Made by a program: the position numbers and the translations under genes. Source: Flavobacterium sp. (GTDB lineage: Bacteria; Bacteroidota; Bacteroidia; Flavobacteriales; Flavobacteriaceae). From it: a DNA stretch of 64,000 nucleotides. The stretch is taken from NCBI GenBank assembly GCA_016714905.1, contig JADKBW010000001.1, positions 248,001-312,000 on the forward strand, in the 5' to 3' direction. Below the pieces are notes generated by a model. It was not told the DNA's origin, ran no database searches, and saw only the letters and a program-made list of their open reading frames with translations. The number at the start of each line of letters is the position of its first letter. The stretch's first letter is position 1. Below, piece by piece: positions 9,399 through 18,497 of this stretch.

Positions 9399-9812
9399 TT
9401 ATGGAAGATGTCTAATAATCACCTCTAAGATTTCTTGAAGCGCTTGTAAAATGCATTTAAAACACCATCTGTTTTGCGAGCTTGTTCCCGAATCGGAAAT
9501 AATTGATTTTGAAACGGTTAACAAAACACTATTGTCTTGTTTTAGAATATCAGAATCTAGCGTCCCTAATGATAGATAACTAAACACTTTTTCCAGTAAT
9601 AATGTTTCATCTTTAGTGGGACTATATGGTCCGTTTTGTTTGATCCATTCCGAAGCCGTCATTCCTTTAATATAGGTTTGTTTAGCGGCATGCACTAAAG
9701 TTATCATCTGTGCATCGATAACACTTTTCAAATCTGTAGAAATTTTCGTTTGCGCATTTCCCGCAAAACAAATCATAACTGTGGCGATTAAACCTAAAAA
9801 TAATTTTTTCAT
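9399..9812 (-). CDS. Small secreted protein of unknown function with CxxC tail
   Basis: 137 residues with a clear signal peptide (1-20, MKKLFLG...CFAGNAQ). The mature protein is helical; its end holds a CFKC pair followed by an amphipathic helix (ALQEILEVIIRHL). No family recognised. It stands alone, with its own terminator and 117 nt clear of the next divergent promoter. The CxxC pair could bind metal or form a disulfide after export. Confidence 0.55.
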   Translation of the reverse strand: MKKLFLGLIATVMICFAGNAQTKISTDLKSVIDAQMITLVHAAKQTYIKGMTASEWIKQNGPYSPTKDETLLLEKVFSYLSLGTLDSDILKQDNSVLLTVSKSIISDSGTSSQNRWCFKCILQALQEILEVIIRHLP

Positions 9813-9929
9813 GGTGTGTAAATTTTAATGAGTTAAAAATAAATTGAATTTTACAAATTGTCTCGAGTAATTTGATATGGTAAAGCTACCTTTTGAAACG
9901 GAAGTTGAACTGAAGTTTTTCTGTACTTT

Positions 9930-9956
9930 TTGTTAAACTTATTTATACTATTTTTG
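9930..9956 (+). promoter_or_regulatory. Bacteroidota-type promoter for the phosphoesterase gene
   Basis: A -33 TTG (9930-9932) and a -7 box TATTTTTG (9949-9956) match the Bacteroidota pattern TTG...TAnnTTTG, though the 16-nt spacing is short. The expected start near 9963 lies inside the longest open frame (from 9930), which supports translation from the ATG at 9978. Confidence 0.5.
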
Positions 9957-9977
9957 CTGCAAAGACTGAAATTGGAA

Positions 9978-10703
9978 ATGAGAACTTTAGTGATAGGCGA
10001 CATTCATGGTGGCTTGCGAGCATTGCACCAAATATTTGAACGCGCCAATATTTTGACAACTGACCGACTAATTTTTTTAGGGGATTATGTAGACGGATGG
10101 AGTCAGTCTCCTCAAGTTATTGACTTTCTGATTGATTTGAAAGAAACACACAATTGTATTTTCATACGCGGAAATCATGATGAGCTCTTATGTGAATGGC
10201 TTTCAGAATCCAAAGACAATCTTTCCTGGTATCAACATGGCGGTGAATCGACGGTGTTGGCCTATTCTGAGGTAAATGAAGCCACTAAGAGAAAACATAT
10301 AGCTTTTTTACAATCGTTGGAAAACTATTACCTCGACGAGCAAAACAGATTGTTTATTCACGCTGGTTTTACCAATATGAATGGCGTTACGTTCGAACAT
10401 TTCCCGAAACTTTTTTATTGGGAGCGCACCTTATGGGAAATGGCACTAGCTTTTGACAAAACCCTCTCGCGGGATTCGAAACTCTATCCCAGACGACTCA
10501 AATTATATAGCGAAATTTATATTGGGCATACGCCTGTTACGCAAATTGACAAAACCATTCCAATTCAAATGGCGAATGTATGGAATGTCGACACAGGTGC
10601 GGCGTTTACCGGACCGCTCACAGTACTTGACATTGACACCAAAGAATATTGGCAAAGTGAACCGTTGCCAGACTTATATCCCAACGAAAAAGGGAGAAAT
10701 TAA
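9978..10703 (+). CDS. Metallophosphoesterase (serine/threonine phosphatase-like)
   Basis: From the ATG at 9978 the protein is 241 residues and begins directly with the metal-binding motif GDIHGG, followed by GDYVDG, GNHDE and later HAGF and GHTP, the full calcineurin-type two-metal set. Length and motifs fit the bacterial protein-phosphatase/bis(5'-nucleosyl)-tetraphosphatase group. The upstream in-frame codons from 9930 overlap the predicted promoter and are probably not translated. Substrate (phosphoprotein or Ap4A) cannot be told from sequence. Confidence 0.88.
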   Translation: MRTLVIGDIHGGLRALHQIFERANILTTDRLIFLGDYVDGWSQSPQVIDFLIDLKETHNCIFIRGNHDELLCEWLSESKDNLSWYQHGGESTVLAYSEVNEATKRKHIAFLQSLENYYLDEQNRLFIHAGFTNMNGVTFEHFPKLFYWERTLWEMALAFDKTLSRDSKLYPRRLKLYSEIYIGHTPVTQIDKTIPIQMANVWNVDTGAAFTGPLTVLDIDTKEYWQSEPLPDLYPNEKGRN

Positions 10704-10742
10704 ATAGAACTAACTACATTTGATAAACAAAAACGAAATACT

Positions 10743-11279
10743 ATGAAAACAAATCTGCTGTTCTTATTGCTCATTGTAAACTCTTTTTCGTCATGGTCGC
10801 AGTCAAGCGGGAGTAACAAGCATGAAATCAAATGGAATATTGCCAGCACCATCTTTTTAGGTTCTGTTGAGATTGGCTACGAGTATTTGATTGACGGAAA
10901 TCAATCCGTCGGCGCTGAAATTCTGATCAACGATTCCTATAATTTCGGAATAGGTCGCGACGCAAAGGATTTTAATACCAATAGCTTTATAATCAATTAC
11001 AACTATTACACTGGAGCGGAAAAAAATAATTCAGGGTTCGTAATTTCACCCATGATCAAATTCAGAACAGGAAATTATCAAAAAAGTGACTTGGACCCCA
11101 AGATTAATATGAATAGCTTTATATTAGGAATTGGCGGCGGCTATAAGTGGAACTTTAGCGACAAATTTGTCTTCGGACCCTACGCCACAATTGGAAGGAA
11201 TTTTAGTTCGGAAGTAAATGATGAATTTAATACCGCAATTGAATTTAATGCAGGATTTGGAGTTGGTTACCGGTTTTAA
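10743..11279 (+). CDS. Small outer-membrane beta-barrel protein
   Basis: 178 residues with a signal peptide (1-20, ending SSWSQ) and alternating strands rich in Gly and aromatics (IGYEYLI, NYNYYTGA, GGGYKWNF, GFGVGYRF). It ends in Phe, the usual C-terminal signal of outer-membrane barrels. Probably an eight-stranded barrel. It follows the phosphoesterase gene by 39 nt and is closed by a strong terminator. Function unknown. Confidence 0.65.
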   Translation: MKTNLLFLLLIVNSFSSWSQSSGSNKHEIKWNIASTIFLGSVEIGYEYLIDGNQSVGAEILINDSYNFGIGRDAKDFNTNSFIINYNYYTGAEKNNSGFVISPMIKFRTGNYQKSDLDPKINMNSFILGIGGGYKWNFSDKFVFGPYATIGRNFSSEVNDEFNTAIEFNAGFGVGYRF

Positions 11280-11293
11280 ATCTAAAATGAAAT

Positions 11294-11325
11294 AAAAAAA
11301 GCGACTAAAATTAGTCGCTTTTTTG
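11294..11325. terminator. Bidirectional intrinsic terminator
   Basis: Stem GCGACTAA (11301-11308) / TTAGTCGC (11311-11318) is flanked by A7 on the left and T6 on the right. It can stop both the barrel gene and the converging dehydrogenase gene that ends at 11340. Confidence 0.9.
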
Positions 11326-11339
11326 TGCTTTTCTATTAT

Positions 11340-12893
11340 TTACAAATCAAATTTGATTCCTTGCGCTAATGGCAAACTAGTCGTGTAATTGATTGTATTG
11401 GTTTGTCTACGCATATAGATTTTCCATGCGTCGGATCCTGATTCGCGACCGCCGCCCGTTTCTTTCTCTCCACCAAATGCTCCGCCAATTTCAGCTCCTG
11501 AAGTTCCAATATTTACGTTGGCAATTCCGCAATCAGAACCCGCAACCGATAAGAATCTTTCCGCTTCACGAAGATTGTTGGTCATAATCGCAGATGACAA
11601 TCCTTGTGCAACGCCATTTTGAAGATCGATGGCGTTTTCAACTTCTCCTGAATATTTCATTAAGTACAAGACTGAAGCAAAAGTTTCGTGTTGAACGATT
11701 TCAAAAGAATTTTTAGCTTCGGCGATGGCAGGTTTTACGTAACATCCGCTTTCGTATCCTGCTCCTGAAAGCACGCCGCCTTCCACTAGAATTTTTCCGC
11801 CTTCCTCGACAACTTTCGACAAGGCCTTGTTATACATTTCCACTGCGTGCGTGTCGATTAGTGGGCCAACATGATTGTTTTGATCCAATGGATTTCCGAT
11901 ACGTAATTGTTTGTATGCAGAAACCATTGCTTCTTTTACTTTGTCGTAAATACTTTCGTGAATAATCAAACGTCTGGTAGACGTGCATCTTTGTCCAGCT
12001 GTTCCAACAGCGCCGAAGACCGCTCCGATTACCGTCATTTTGATATCAGCATCTGGTGTTACGATGATTGCGTTGTTTCCTCCTAATTCTAATAATGATT
12101 TTCCTAAACGACCTGCAACAGTTTGTGCCACGATTTTCCCCATTCGGGTAGAACCGGTGGCAGAAACCAAAGGAACACGTTTGTCGGAAGTCATTAATTC
12201 TCCTATTTTATAATCGCCATTGATTAGACAAGAAATTCCTTCTGGAAGATTATTTTCCTTTAATACTTCTGCAATGATGTTTTGACAAGCAACGCCGCAC
12301 AAAGGTGTTTTTTCTGATGGTTTCCAAACGCAAACATCACCGCAAATCCAAGCTAGTGCTGTATTCCAAGCCCAAACAGCGACTGGAAAGTTGAATGCTG
12401 AAATGATTCCAACAACACCCATTGGATGGTATTGTTCGTACATTCTGTGTCCAGGTCGCTCTGAATGCATGGTCAATCCGTGCAACTGACGCGAAAGTCC
12501 AACGGCAAAGTCACAGATATCAATCATTTCTTGTACTTCTCCGTAACCTTCTTGAAGTGATTTTCCCATTTCGTAGGAAACCAACTTCCCTAATGCTTCT
12601 TTATTATTACGCAATTTTTCTCCAAACTGACGAACGATTTCACCGCGTTGTGGTGCGGGCATGAGACGAAATGTCTTGAATGCTTCTGTTGCCGTTTGCA
12701 TTACTTTTTCATAATCTGCAGGCGTGGTCGTTTTTACCGAACCTATTAATTGACCATCAACGGGTGAATATGATTCTAATATTTCTCCGTTGGAAAAGTT
12801 GTTTTGACCGGTTGAAGTTCCTTCGTTAATTGCCTTAATGCCCAATTGTGCTAAAGCTTCTTTCATTCCGAATTGGTCTGCTATTGTTGTCAT
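11340..12893 (-). CDS. amaB: Aldehyde dehydrogenase, ALDH7/AmaB type
   Basis: 517 residues of full ALDH length. Visible catalytic residues are N168 (SAFNFP), E269 (LELGGNN) and C303 (GQRCTSTRR). The sequence follows antiquitin/ALDH7A1 (L-piperidine-6-carboxylate or 2-aminoadipate semialdehyde dehydrogenase), including the GQRCTSTRRL active site and the C-terminal GGAFGGEKETGGGRESGSD block. It oxidises an aminoaldehyde with NAD+, probably in lysine breakdown. It lies 258 nt downstream of the 3-hydroxyanthranilate dioxygenase gene, the gap being filled by a repeat element; a role in kynurenine breakdown (2-aminomuconate semialdehyde) is possible but less supported. Confidence 0.85.
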   Translation of the reverse strand: MTTIADQFGMKEALAQLGIKAINEGTSTGQNNFSNGEILESYSPVDGQLIGSVKTTTPADYEKVMQTATEAFKTFRLMPAPQRGEIVRQFGEKLRNNKEALGKLVSYEMGKSLQEGYGEVQEMIDICDFAVGLSRQLHGLTMHSERPGHRMYEQYHPMGVVGIISAFNFPVAVWAWNTALAWICGDVCVWKPSEKTPLCGVACQNIIAEVLKENNLPEGISCLINGDYKIGELMTSDKRVPLVSATGSTRMGKIVAQTVAGRLGKSLLELGGNNAIIVTPDADIKMTVIGAVFGAVGTAGQRCTSTRRLIIHESIYDKVKEAMVSAYKQLRIGNPLDQNNHVGPLIDTHAVEMYNKALSKVVEEGGKILVEGGVLSGAGYESGCYVKPAIAEAKNSFEIVQHETFASVLYLMKYSGEVENAIDLQNGVAQGLSSAIMTNNLREAERFLSVAGSDCGIANVNIGTSGAEIGGAFGGEKETGGGRESGSDAWKIYMRRQTNTINYTTSLPLAQGIKFDL

Positions 12894-13024
12894 TTATTAG
12901 TTATTTTTTGAATTATATCGATTTACAACGTCTGTTCGCAAATAAATTTGCTCGAGTGCGTGGCAAAAGTAATTATTAATTGATAATTAGTAATGTATAA
13001 TTAACAATTCCTTTGCGGTAGAAT

Positions 13025-13140
13025 GCCCTAGCCCTGATGGGAGCGGTTATCCTTTTTGTTTTTGGGAAGCAGCCTAGTCGCTACACTCAGGATGACAAAA
13101 AAAACAAAAAGATAGTAGCGCACAGCAGGTTCCCGGCTTC
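13025..13140. repeat. Palindromic dispersed repeat, copy A
   Basis: Left arm TAGCCCTGATGGGAGCGG...CCTTTTTG and right arm CAAAAAGATAGTAGCG...GCAGG are imperfectly complementary. The inner stem is TTTTTGTTTTT/AAAAACAAAAA and the centre contains TCGCTACACTC. It starts 12 nt past the haoO stop. Related copies are at 36714-36817 and 54745-54854, all in the same orientation. Confidence 0.8.
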
Positions 13141-13151
13141 TAAGAAATAAG

Positions 13152-13685
13152 CTACTTGATATATCTCGGATCGGTTTCCATGATTGTGCCGCAATTGTTG
13201 CAGGTTCGCAAGTCGATTGAATTGTAAAAATGTTGGTAATGTGGTAAAAAGTCCTTTTCGATATCGTGAAGTTCGAAATAGACTTCATAAAGTTTGTGAT
13301 TGCAATTTTCGCAATGCCACAGCAATCCATCTTTATATCTTTTTCCTGCGCGTTTGCGTTCGATAACCAAACCGATGGAGTTTTCGTAGCGTACTGGTGA
13401 ATGCGGTGTTTTCGCTGGATGCAGATACATATCGCCAGCATGCAATTCCATTTCTTTGCGTTCGCCGTTTTCTTGCACAATCACTTTAATGGAACCTTCG
13501 AGTTGGTAAAACAGTTCTTCCGTTTCGTTATAGTGATAATCCTTTCTGGCATTTGGACCTGCGACGATCATCACAATATAATCTTCTGAATCTACGTAGA
13601 TGTTTTTATTACCAACTGGCGGTTTCAACAAATGTTTGTTGTCTTTGATCCATTGATTAAGGTTGAAGGGTTTTGCAATTGACAT
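13152..13685 (-). CDS. nbaC: 3-hydroxyanthranilate 3,4-dioxygenase
   Basis: 177 residues of the bacterial single-cupin type. Iron ligands H51, E57 and H95 and substrate arginines R47 and R99 are visible, as is the second, rubredoxin-like iron site C125-x2-C128 and C162-x2-C165. The enzyme opens the ring of 3-hydroxyanthranilate to 2-amino-3-carboxymuconate semialdehyde in the kynurenine pathway. Length and start (MSIAKPFNLNQWI) match the family. The gene stands between its own upstream terminator and the palindromic repeat; no other kynurenine gene is in the window apart from the possible dehydrogenase downstream. Confidence 0.95.
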   Translation of the reverse strand: MSIAKPFNLNQWIKDNKHLLKPPVGNKNIYVDSEDYIVMIVAGPNARKDYHYNETEELFYQLEGSIKVIVQENGERKEMELHAGDMYLHPAKTPHSPVRYENSIGLVIERKRAGKRYKDGLLWHCENCNHKLYEVYFELHDIEKDFLPHYQHFYNSIDLRTCNNCGTIMETDPRYIK

Positions 13686-13718
13686 AGGATATTATTTTAG
13701 AATTTGAAGGTAGTAAAA

Positions 13719-13752
13719 ATAAAAAAGGTTAGCGTGAACTAACCTTTTAAAT
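13719..13752 (-). terminator. Intrinsic terminator after the nuclease-like gene
   Basis: Stem AAAAGGTTAG (13723-13732) / CTAACCTTTT (13739-13748), 10 bp with a 6-nt loop. On the minus strand it is followed by a T-run, 11 nt past the stop at 13759. Confidence 0.88.
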
Positions 13753-13758
13753 ATTTAA

Positions 13759-14860
13759 TTATTTTACTTCCTTAATTAAGTATATATAAGCTGGAAAGTG
13801 ATCGCTGTAACCGGCTTCGAGTGAAAAATTATTTCTAAGCGGATAACCAGCATATCGTCCAGATTTTTGAACCATGAATGGCGGATTAAATATTCCTGCT
13901 TTCCAATACCTGTAAGAAGAAAAGTCTTCTCTAATTAAAGGTTCTGTGATGATGATTTGATCGAAAATATCTCCAGCGTCTCTATAGAAAAGTGTCGAAT
14001 TCCCTTTTTTAAACATCGATTCAGAAGGATTATATATGCCGCCTTTTTGCACCTCTTTTTTATTTCCTTTGGCATTTAGGATCTTCTTTAAACTCTTGTT
14101 CAATGGGCCATCATTTAAATCTCCCATAGATATTACTTTTGCGTCAGGATTTATTCTCTGTAATGAATCAATAATTTTTAAATTCAGACCTGCGGCTAAT
14201 TCCCTTAAATTACTGCTAATTTTTTCGCCACCTCTTCTGGATGGCCAGTGATTTACAATAAAATGCATTTCTTCGCCGTCTAGAAAACCAGACATTAAAA
14301 TTTGATCCCTTGTGTAAATTCTTTTTGCAGTTTCAGTTTCTTCGACAGCGTCATCAATTTCAGTTTCTACTTGCTTTTTATCTTTTTTATCAGATGATTT
14401 CGTGTCGGCTTCGTAGATGTAAAGCGGAATGTTCTTGTAGCTAGTTGGTTTAAAGTGCTTTTTCTGATATAGAAAAGCACAGTCAATTCCTCGCCTGTCG
14501 GGAGACTCGAAATGAACTATTCCGTAATCTTTGTCTATTATTTGTGGGTTTTTGACTAATTCTTCCAATACTGCTCTGTTCTCAACTTCCGCCAATCCAA
14601 TGATAGTTGGCGAATTATTTGGATTTTCGCTTTTACCCAAAAGAGACAAAACCTTGGCAATATTGTTTTGTTTATTTATGAAAAACTCTTTCTTATAAAA
14701 CCCATTCATCATCTCTTGTGTTTGGGTCATTTATCGTATCGTAAAAATTTTCTATGTTATAAAAAGCTACAGTATGAACGCTAAACTTTTTTTGTTGAGA
14801 ACTAACCGTTGTGACAACTAGGAAGAGAAAAAGAAGTGTAAAAAGTTTAGTACCTTTCAT
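13759..14860 (-). CDS. Endonuclease/exonuclease/phosphatase family protein (frameshifted near the N-terminus)
   Basis: The uninterrupted part (323 codons, 14730 to 13759) carries EEP-superfamily motifs: GLAEVENRAVLEEL, FIVNHWPSRRGGE, SMGDLNDGP and the terminal GYSDHFPAYI. The gene clearly begins earlier: from the ATG at 14858-14860 one reads a signal peptide (TLLFLFLVVTTVSSQ) and then VHTVAFYNIENF, the normal start of the domain. That frame stops at 14727-14729; the expected DPNTRDDEW then appears in a second frame and GFYKKEF in a third, so at least two small indels lie at about 14700-14735. Secreted DNase or phosphodiesterase activity is plausible. It is divergent from the TonB/DUF5689 operon. 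Confidence 0.8.
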
Positions 14861-14935
14861 GTGAATTTAGTATTAATTTAAAATCAAGTTTAACATAAAC
14901 TTGGCACCAAAAGTAATTAATATTAATTTAATAGG

Positions 14936-14943
14936 TACATTTG
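14936..14943 (+). promoter_or_regulatory. Putative -7 box of the TonB receptor operon
   Basis: TACATTTG matches the Bacteroidota -7 consensus TAnnTTTG and lies 54 nt before the receptor start codon. No convincing -33 TTG is present at the usual distance. Confidence 0.4.
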
Positions 14944-14997
14944 CATCCGTTAAGAAATAATTATTCTTACTAAAAGACGAATTAATTTACATTATTT

Positions 14998-17865
14998 ATG
15001 AAAAAACTTATTATTAGTACATTCTTCGTAATGCAAGTGGTTTTTGTTTTCGCTCAATCAGCTACGGGAGTAACTGGAAAAGTAGTCGACTCAAAAACTC
15101 AGAAACCATTACAGAACGTTGTAATTACAATTTTAAACACGAATTTACCTGAATTGACAGATTCAGCGGAACGTTTATATTCAATGATGTCAGTCTGGGT
15201 AATCAATTATTACAAATTAAAACTCAAGGTTACGAGGATCAACTGATTCAAGTAGAAATTACTGCAGGAAAATATTAAATTTAGGAGTTGTTGTTGTTTG
15301 TGGAAGATCAAACAGAAGAGCAACAGTTGAGTTTAATTACGATTACTGAAAATGATTTGGGCGATGACAATAGTGGTTCTGAAAGTACTTCTGGTTTGCT
15401 TCAAGCCAGTAGAGATGCTTTTCAACAAGCGGCCGCTTTCAATTGGGGTCAAGCGCGTTTTAGAATTCGTGGTTTAGACAACGAATATGGTACTACCTTA
15501 ATAAATGGTTTGGCCATGAATAAAATATACGATGGTCGGCCACAGTGGAGTAACTGGGGTGGTTTGAATGATGCAACTAGAAATCAGGAGTTTACTTTAG
15601 GATCTGCTGCTTCAGATTATACTTTTGGAGGCATCTTAGGAACGCAAGAAATTAATACAAGAGCTTCTATCTATAGAAAAGGATCGAGAGTTTCGTTTTC
15701 CGGAACCAACACTAACTACAGCTGGAGAACCATGGGTACACATGCTTCTGGCATGAATACAAATGGATGGGCCTTTGTCGTTTCTACTTCAAGACGTTGG
15801 GCTGAAGAAGGTTATTTTGACGGAACAGACTATAGTGCAAATTCATTATTTGCTAGTGTTGAGAAAAAATTCAATGACAAACATTCCTTAAACTTTACTT
15901 CTATTTACGCTCAAAACCGTAGAGGTAAAACATCTCCGAATACTCAGGAAGTGAATGACTTGAAAGACTTCAAATACAACTCTTACTGGGGTTGGCAAGA
16001 TGGTCAAAAAAGAAATTCGAGAGTTAAAAGTATCGAAGAACCCATCAATATGTTAACGCATTACTGGAAAATTTCTGATAAAACTAATTTGAACACGACC
16101 GTTGCTTTCCAAACTGGATTTGTAGGAAACAGCCGTCTTGATTATCAATTCGCAAATAACCCAGACCCAACTTACTACAAAAATTTACCAAGTTACTTTT
16201 TGAAACTGCAATCTTCTTATGCTCAGACTGGTGTTGATGACCAAGGTAATCCTATTTACGGTAATCAAGATGCCATTGACGCAAGAAACGGATTTTTGAA
16301 TGATGGGCAATTGAATTGGAATTCTATGTACTATACCAATATGGTAACCAACGGTGGTGGTAGAAGTGCCTATGTTTTATATGAAGATAGAACTGAAGAC
16401 AAACAATGGAGCGCCAATTCGATCTTAAGTTCAACATTGTCTGATAATATTGTAATGAACGCTGCTGTTAACTTCAAGAAATTGAATTCAAGAAATTTCC
16501 AAAAACTATTGGATCTTTTAGGAGGAAGTTATTTCTTAGATGTTGATACATTTTACACCGATGATGCTGCAGAGTCAGACTTGAACAATCCGCAAAGAAA
16601 AGTTGTCGTTGGCGACGCTTATGGATATGATTATGATCTAAATGCAGTTGTTATTGATGGATTTACACAATTTAAATTCAACTACAAAAAGTTGATTTCT
16701 ACCTTGCACAATCTTTACCAGAACGCAATATCAAAGAGACGGGAATTATAAAAATGGTATCTACGCTTCAAATTCTTACGGAAAAAGCGAAAAGATAAAC
16801 TTTGAGAATTTTGGTTTCAAAGGTGGACTTACCTACAAAATTACAGGTCGTCAGATGTTGGATTTCAACGGAGCTTACATGACCAAAGCACCGAATATGA
16901 GAAACACTTTCTCTAATTCGAGAATCAACAACAACATTACTCCTGATTTGAATAGTGAGTCGGTAATGAGTGTTGATGCAAGTTATATCATCAAAACACC
17001 TAAGTTCAAGGGAAGATTGACAGGATATTATAGCAAAATCATGAACTCAAGCGAAATATCTTTCTTCTATGGAGAAGACCTTTTTGAAGAAGGAAATGAT
17101 GTTGATGCTGATTCATTCATCAGCGAAATTGTTACTGGAATCAATAAAAAACAAATGGGGGTTGAGTTAGGTTTTGAATACCAATTAACATCTACCATTA
17201 AAGCTACAGGTGCTGCAGCCTACGGAGAATATACTTTTGATAACAATCCAAACTTAAAAGTAAATGATGATGCGCAAGCTTCTGACACAAATACTAATCC
17301 GGTTTTTGATTTCGGAAAAGCTTATCTAAAAAACTATCGTGTAGCGGGAATGCCGCAACAAGCTTACTCATTAGGCCTAGAATACAGAGCGCCTCAATTT
17401 TGGTGGATTGGTGCTAACGCCAATTATTTAGCAGATAGTTATATTGATGTTTCAAGTATCACTAGAACCAACAACTTTACTATTGCTCCAGGAGGCGGAA
17501 ATAGCACTTTTGACGGTTTGACAGATGCTGAACTTAGAAGAGTCTTGAAACAAGAAAAGTTTGACCCAGTTACTCTAGTAAACCTTGTAGGGGGAAAATC
17601 ATGGAAAATCAAAAACAATACTTTTGGTTTCTTTGCTTCAATCAACAACGTATTCGATATTACTTATAAAACAGGTGGATTCGAACAATCAAGAAAAGCT
17701 ACTTATCCTGATTACTTAGCAGACAATAGTACACAGGTTTTATTAGACCCTCAGAACCCAGCTAACGGATCCTTTCAATTGGATACCGCGCAGCCTTCTT
17801 TCGGTCCAAAGTACTTTTACGGATACGGCAGAACGTATTTTGTTAATTTCTATATCAATTTCTAA
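14998..17865 (+). CDS. TonB-dependent outer-membrane receptor with carboxypeptidase-like N-domain (several frameshifts)
   Basis: The signal peptide is followed by a carboxypeptidase-like regulatory domain (VTGKVVDSKTQKPLQNVV), a plug (FRIRGLDNEYGTTLINGLAMN) and a long barrel ending YFVNFYINF. Three open stretches (14998-15246, 15288-16751, 16855-17865) read as one ~955-residue protein. Small shifts are needed near 15165, 15268 and 15290 (restoring FIFN, GKILNLG and VED) and near 16698 and 16727 (restoring LDFYLAQSL and TQYQRDGNYKNG). Most are single missing bases, some in short homopolymers, so sequencing error is likely. It heads an operon with two anchor-J lipoprotein genes and probably imports or binds the ligand they capture. 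Confidence 0.82.
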
Positions 17866-17876
17866 TACCTTATACT

Positions 17877-18479
17877 ATGAAAAATATTTTAAACACTATT
17901 TTCCTATCGGCTTGCCTTGCTGTTGCAATGGTTGGCTGTGATGATGATACTGATATCCCATATATTGACAAACCTTTCTTTAAAGAGTCTTTCGACGATA
18001 ATTTCCCTACATGGGTGACATTTAGTGAAGTTGGCGCTCAGGTTTGGGAATCGGCTCCGTATGGAAATCCTGACGGATTCTGTGCTAAGATGACGGGATT
18101 CGCGAGCACCAGTAATGCCAATGTTGATTGGCTAATTTCCCCGGCTCAGGACTTAACAAAATTTCAAAAAGCTTCGTTTGCTTTTGAAAGTGCTGTCAAC
18201 TTTTCCGGACCCGATATTGAAATTTATATTTCAAAAAACTATTCCGGAGCAGGAGATCCTAATGCCGCAGGTGTGGAATGGAAGAAAGTGAACGGCGCCA
18301 AATTAGCAGTACCTACAACAAATCCTTCTTATCAATATTTCTTTTCTGGAATTGTAGACGCGCCTGGTTTTGCTGGGACGGGTTGTGAAGCCGTATATTT
18401 TGCATTTAAATACACCTCTACAACTTCTCAGTCGGCAACTTGGGAGATTGATAATTTTAAAGTGTACGGAACTAATTGA
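17877..18479 (+). CDS. Choice-of-anchor J domain lipoprotein
   Basis: 200 residues with a lipoprotein signal (VAMVGC, Cys at about 21) followed by an acidic DDDTD stretch that would send it to the surface in Bacteroidota. The remainder is one choice-of-anchor J (jelly-roll) domain: FFKESFDDNFPTW, ANVDWLISPAQDL, VNFSGPDIEIYIS and the closing WEIDNFKVYG. It lies 11 nt after the TonB receptor gene and resembles the C-terminal domain of the next protein, so the pair may have arisen by duplication. Confidence 0.8.
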   Translation: MKNILNTIFLSACLAVAMVGCDDDTDIPYIDKPFFKESFDDNFPTWVTFSEVGAQVWESAPYGNPDGFCAKMTGFASTSNANVDWLISPAQDLTKFQKASFAFESAVNFSGPDIEIYISKNYSGAGDPNAAGVEWKKVNGAKLAVPTTNPSYQYFFSGIVDAPGFAGTGCEAVYFAFKYTSTTSQSATWEIDNFKVYGTN

Positions 18480-18497
18480 TTTTAAAAAATTTGAATT

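Noticed and set aside
13028..13480. Minus-strand 150-codon open frame overlapping the dioxygenase
   Set aside because: It overlaps the nbaC coding sequence, whose iron ligands are all present, and runs through palindromic element A.
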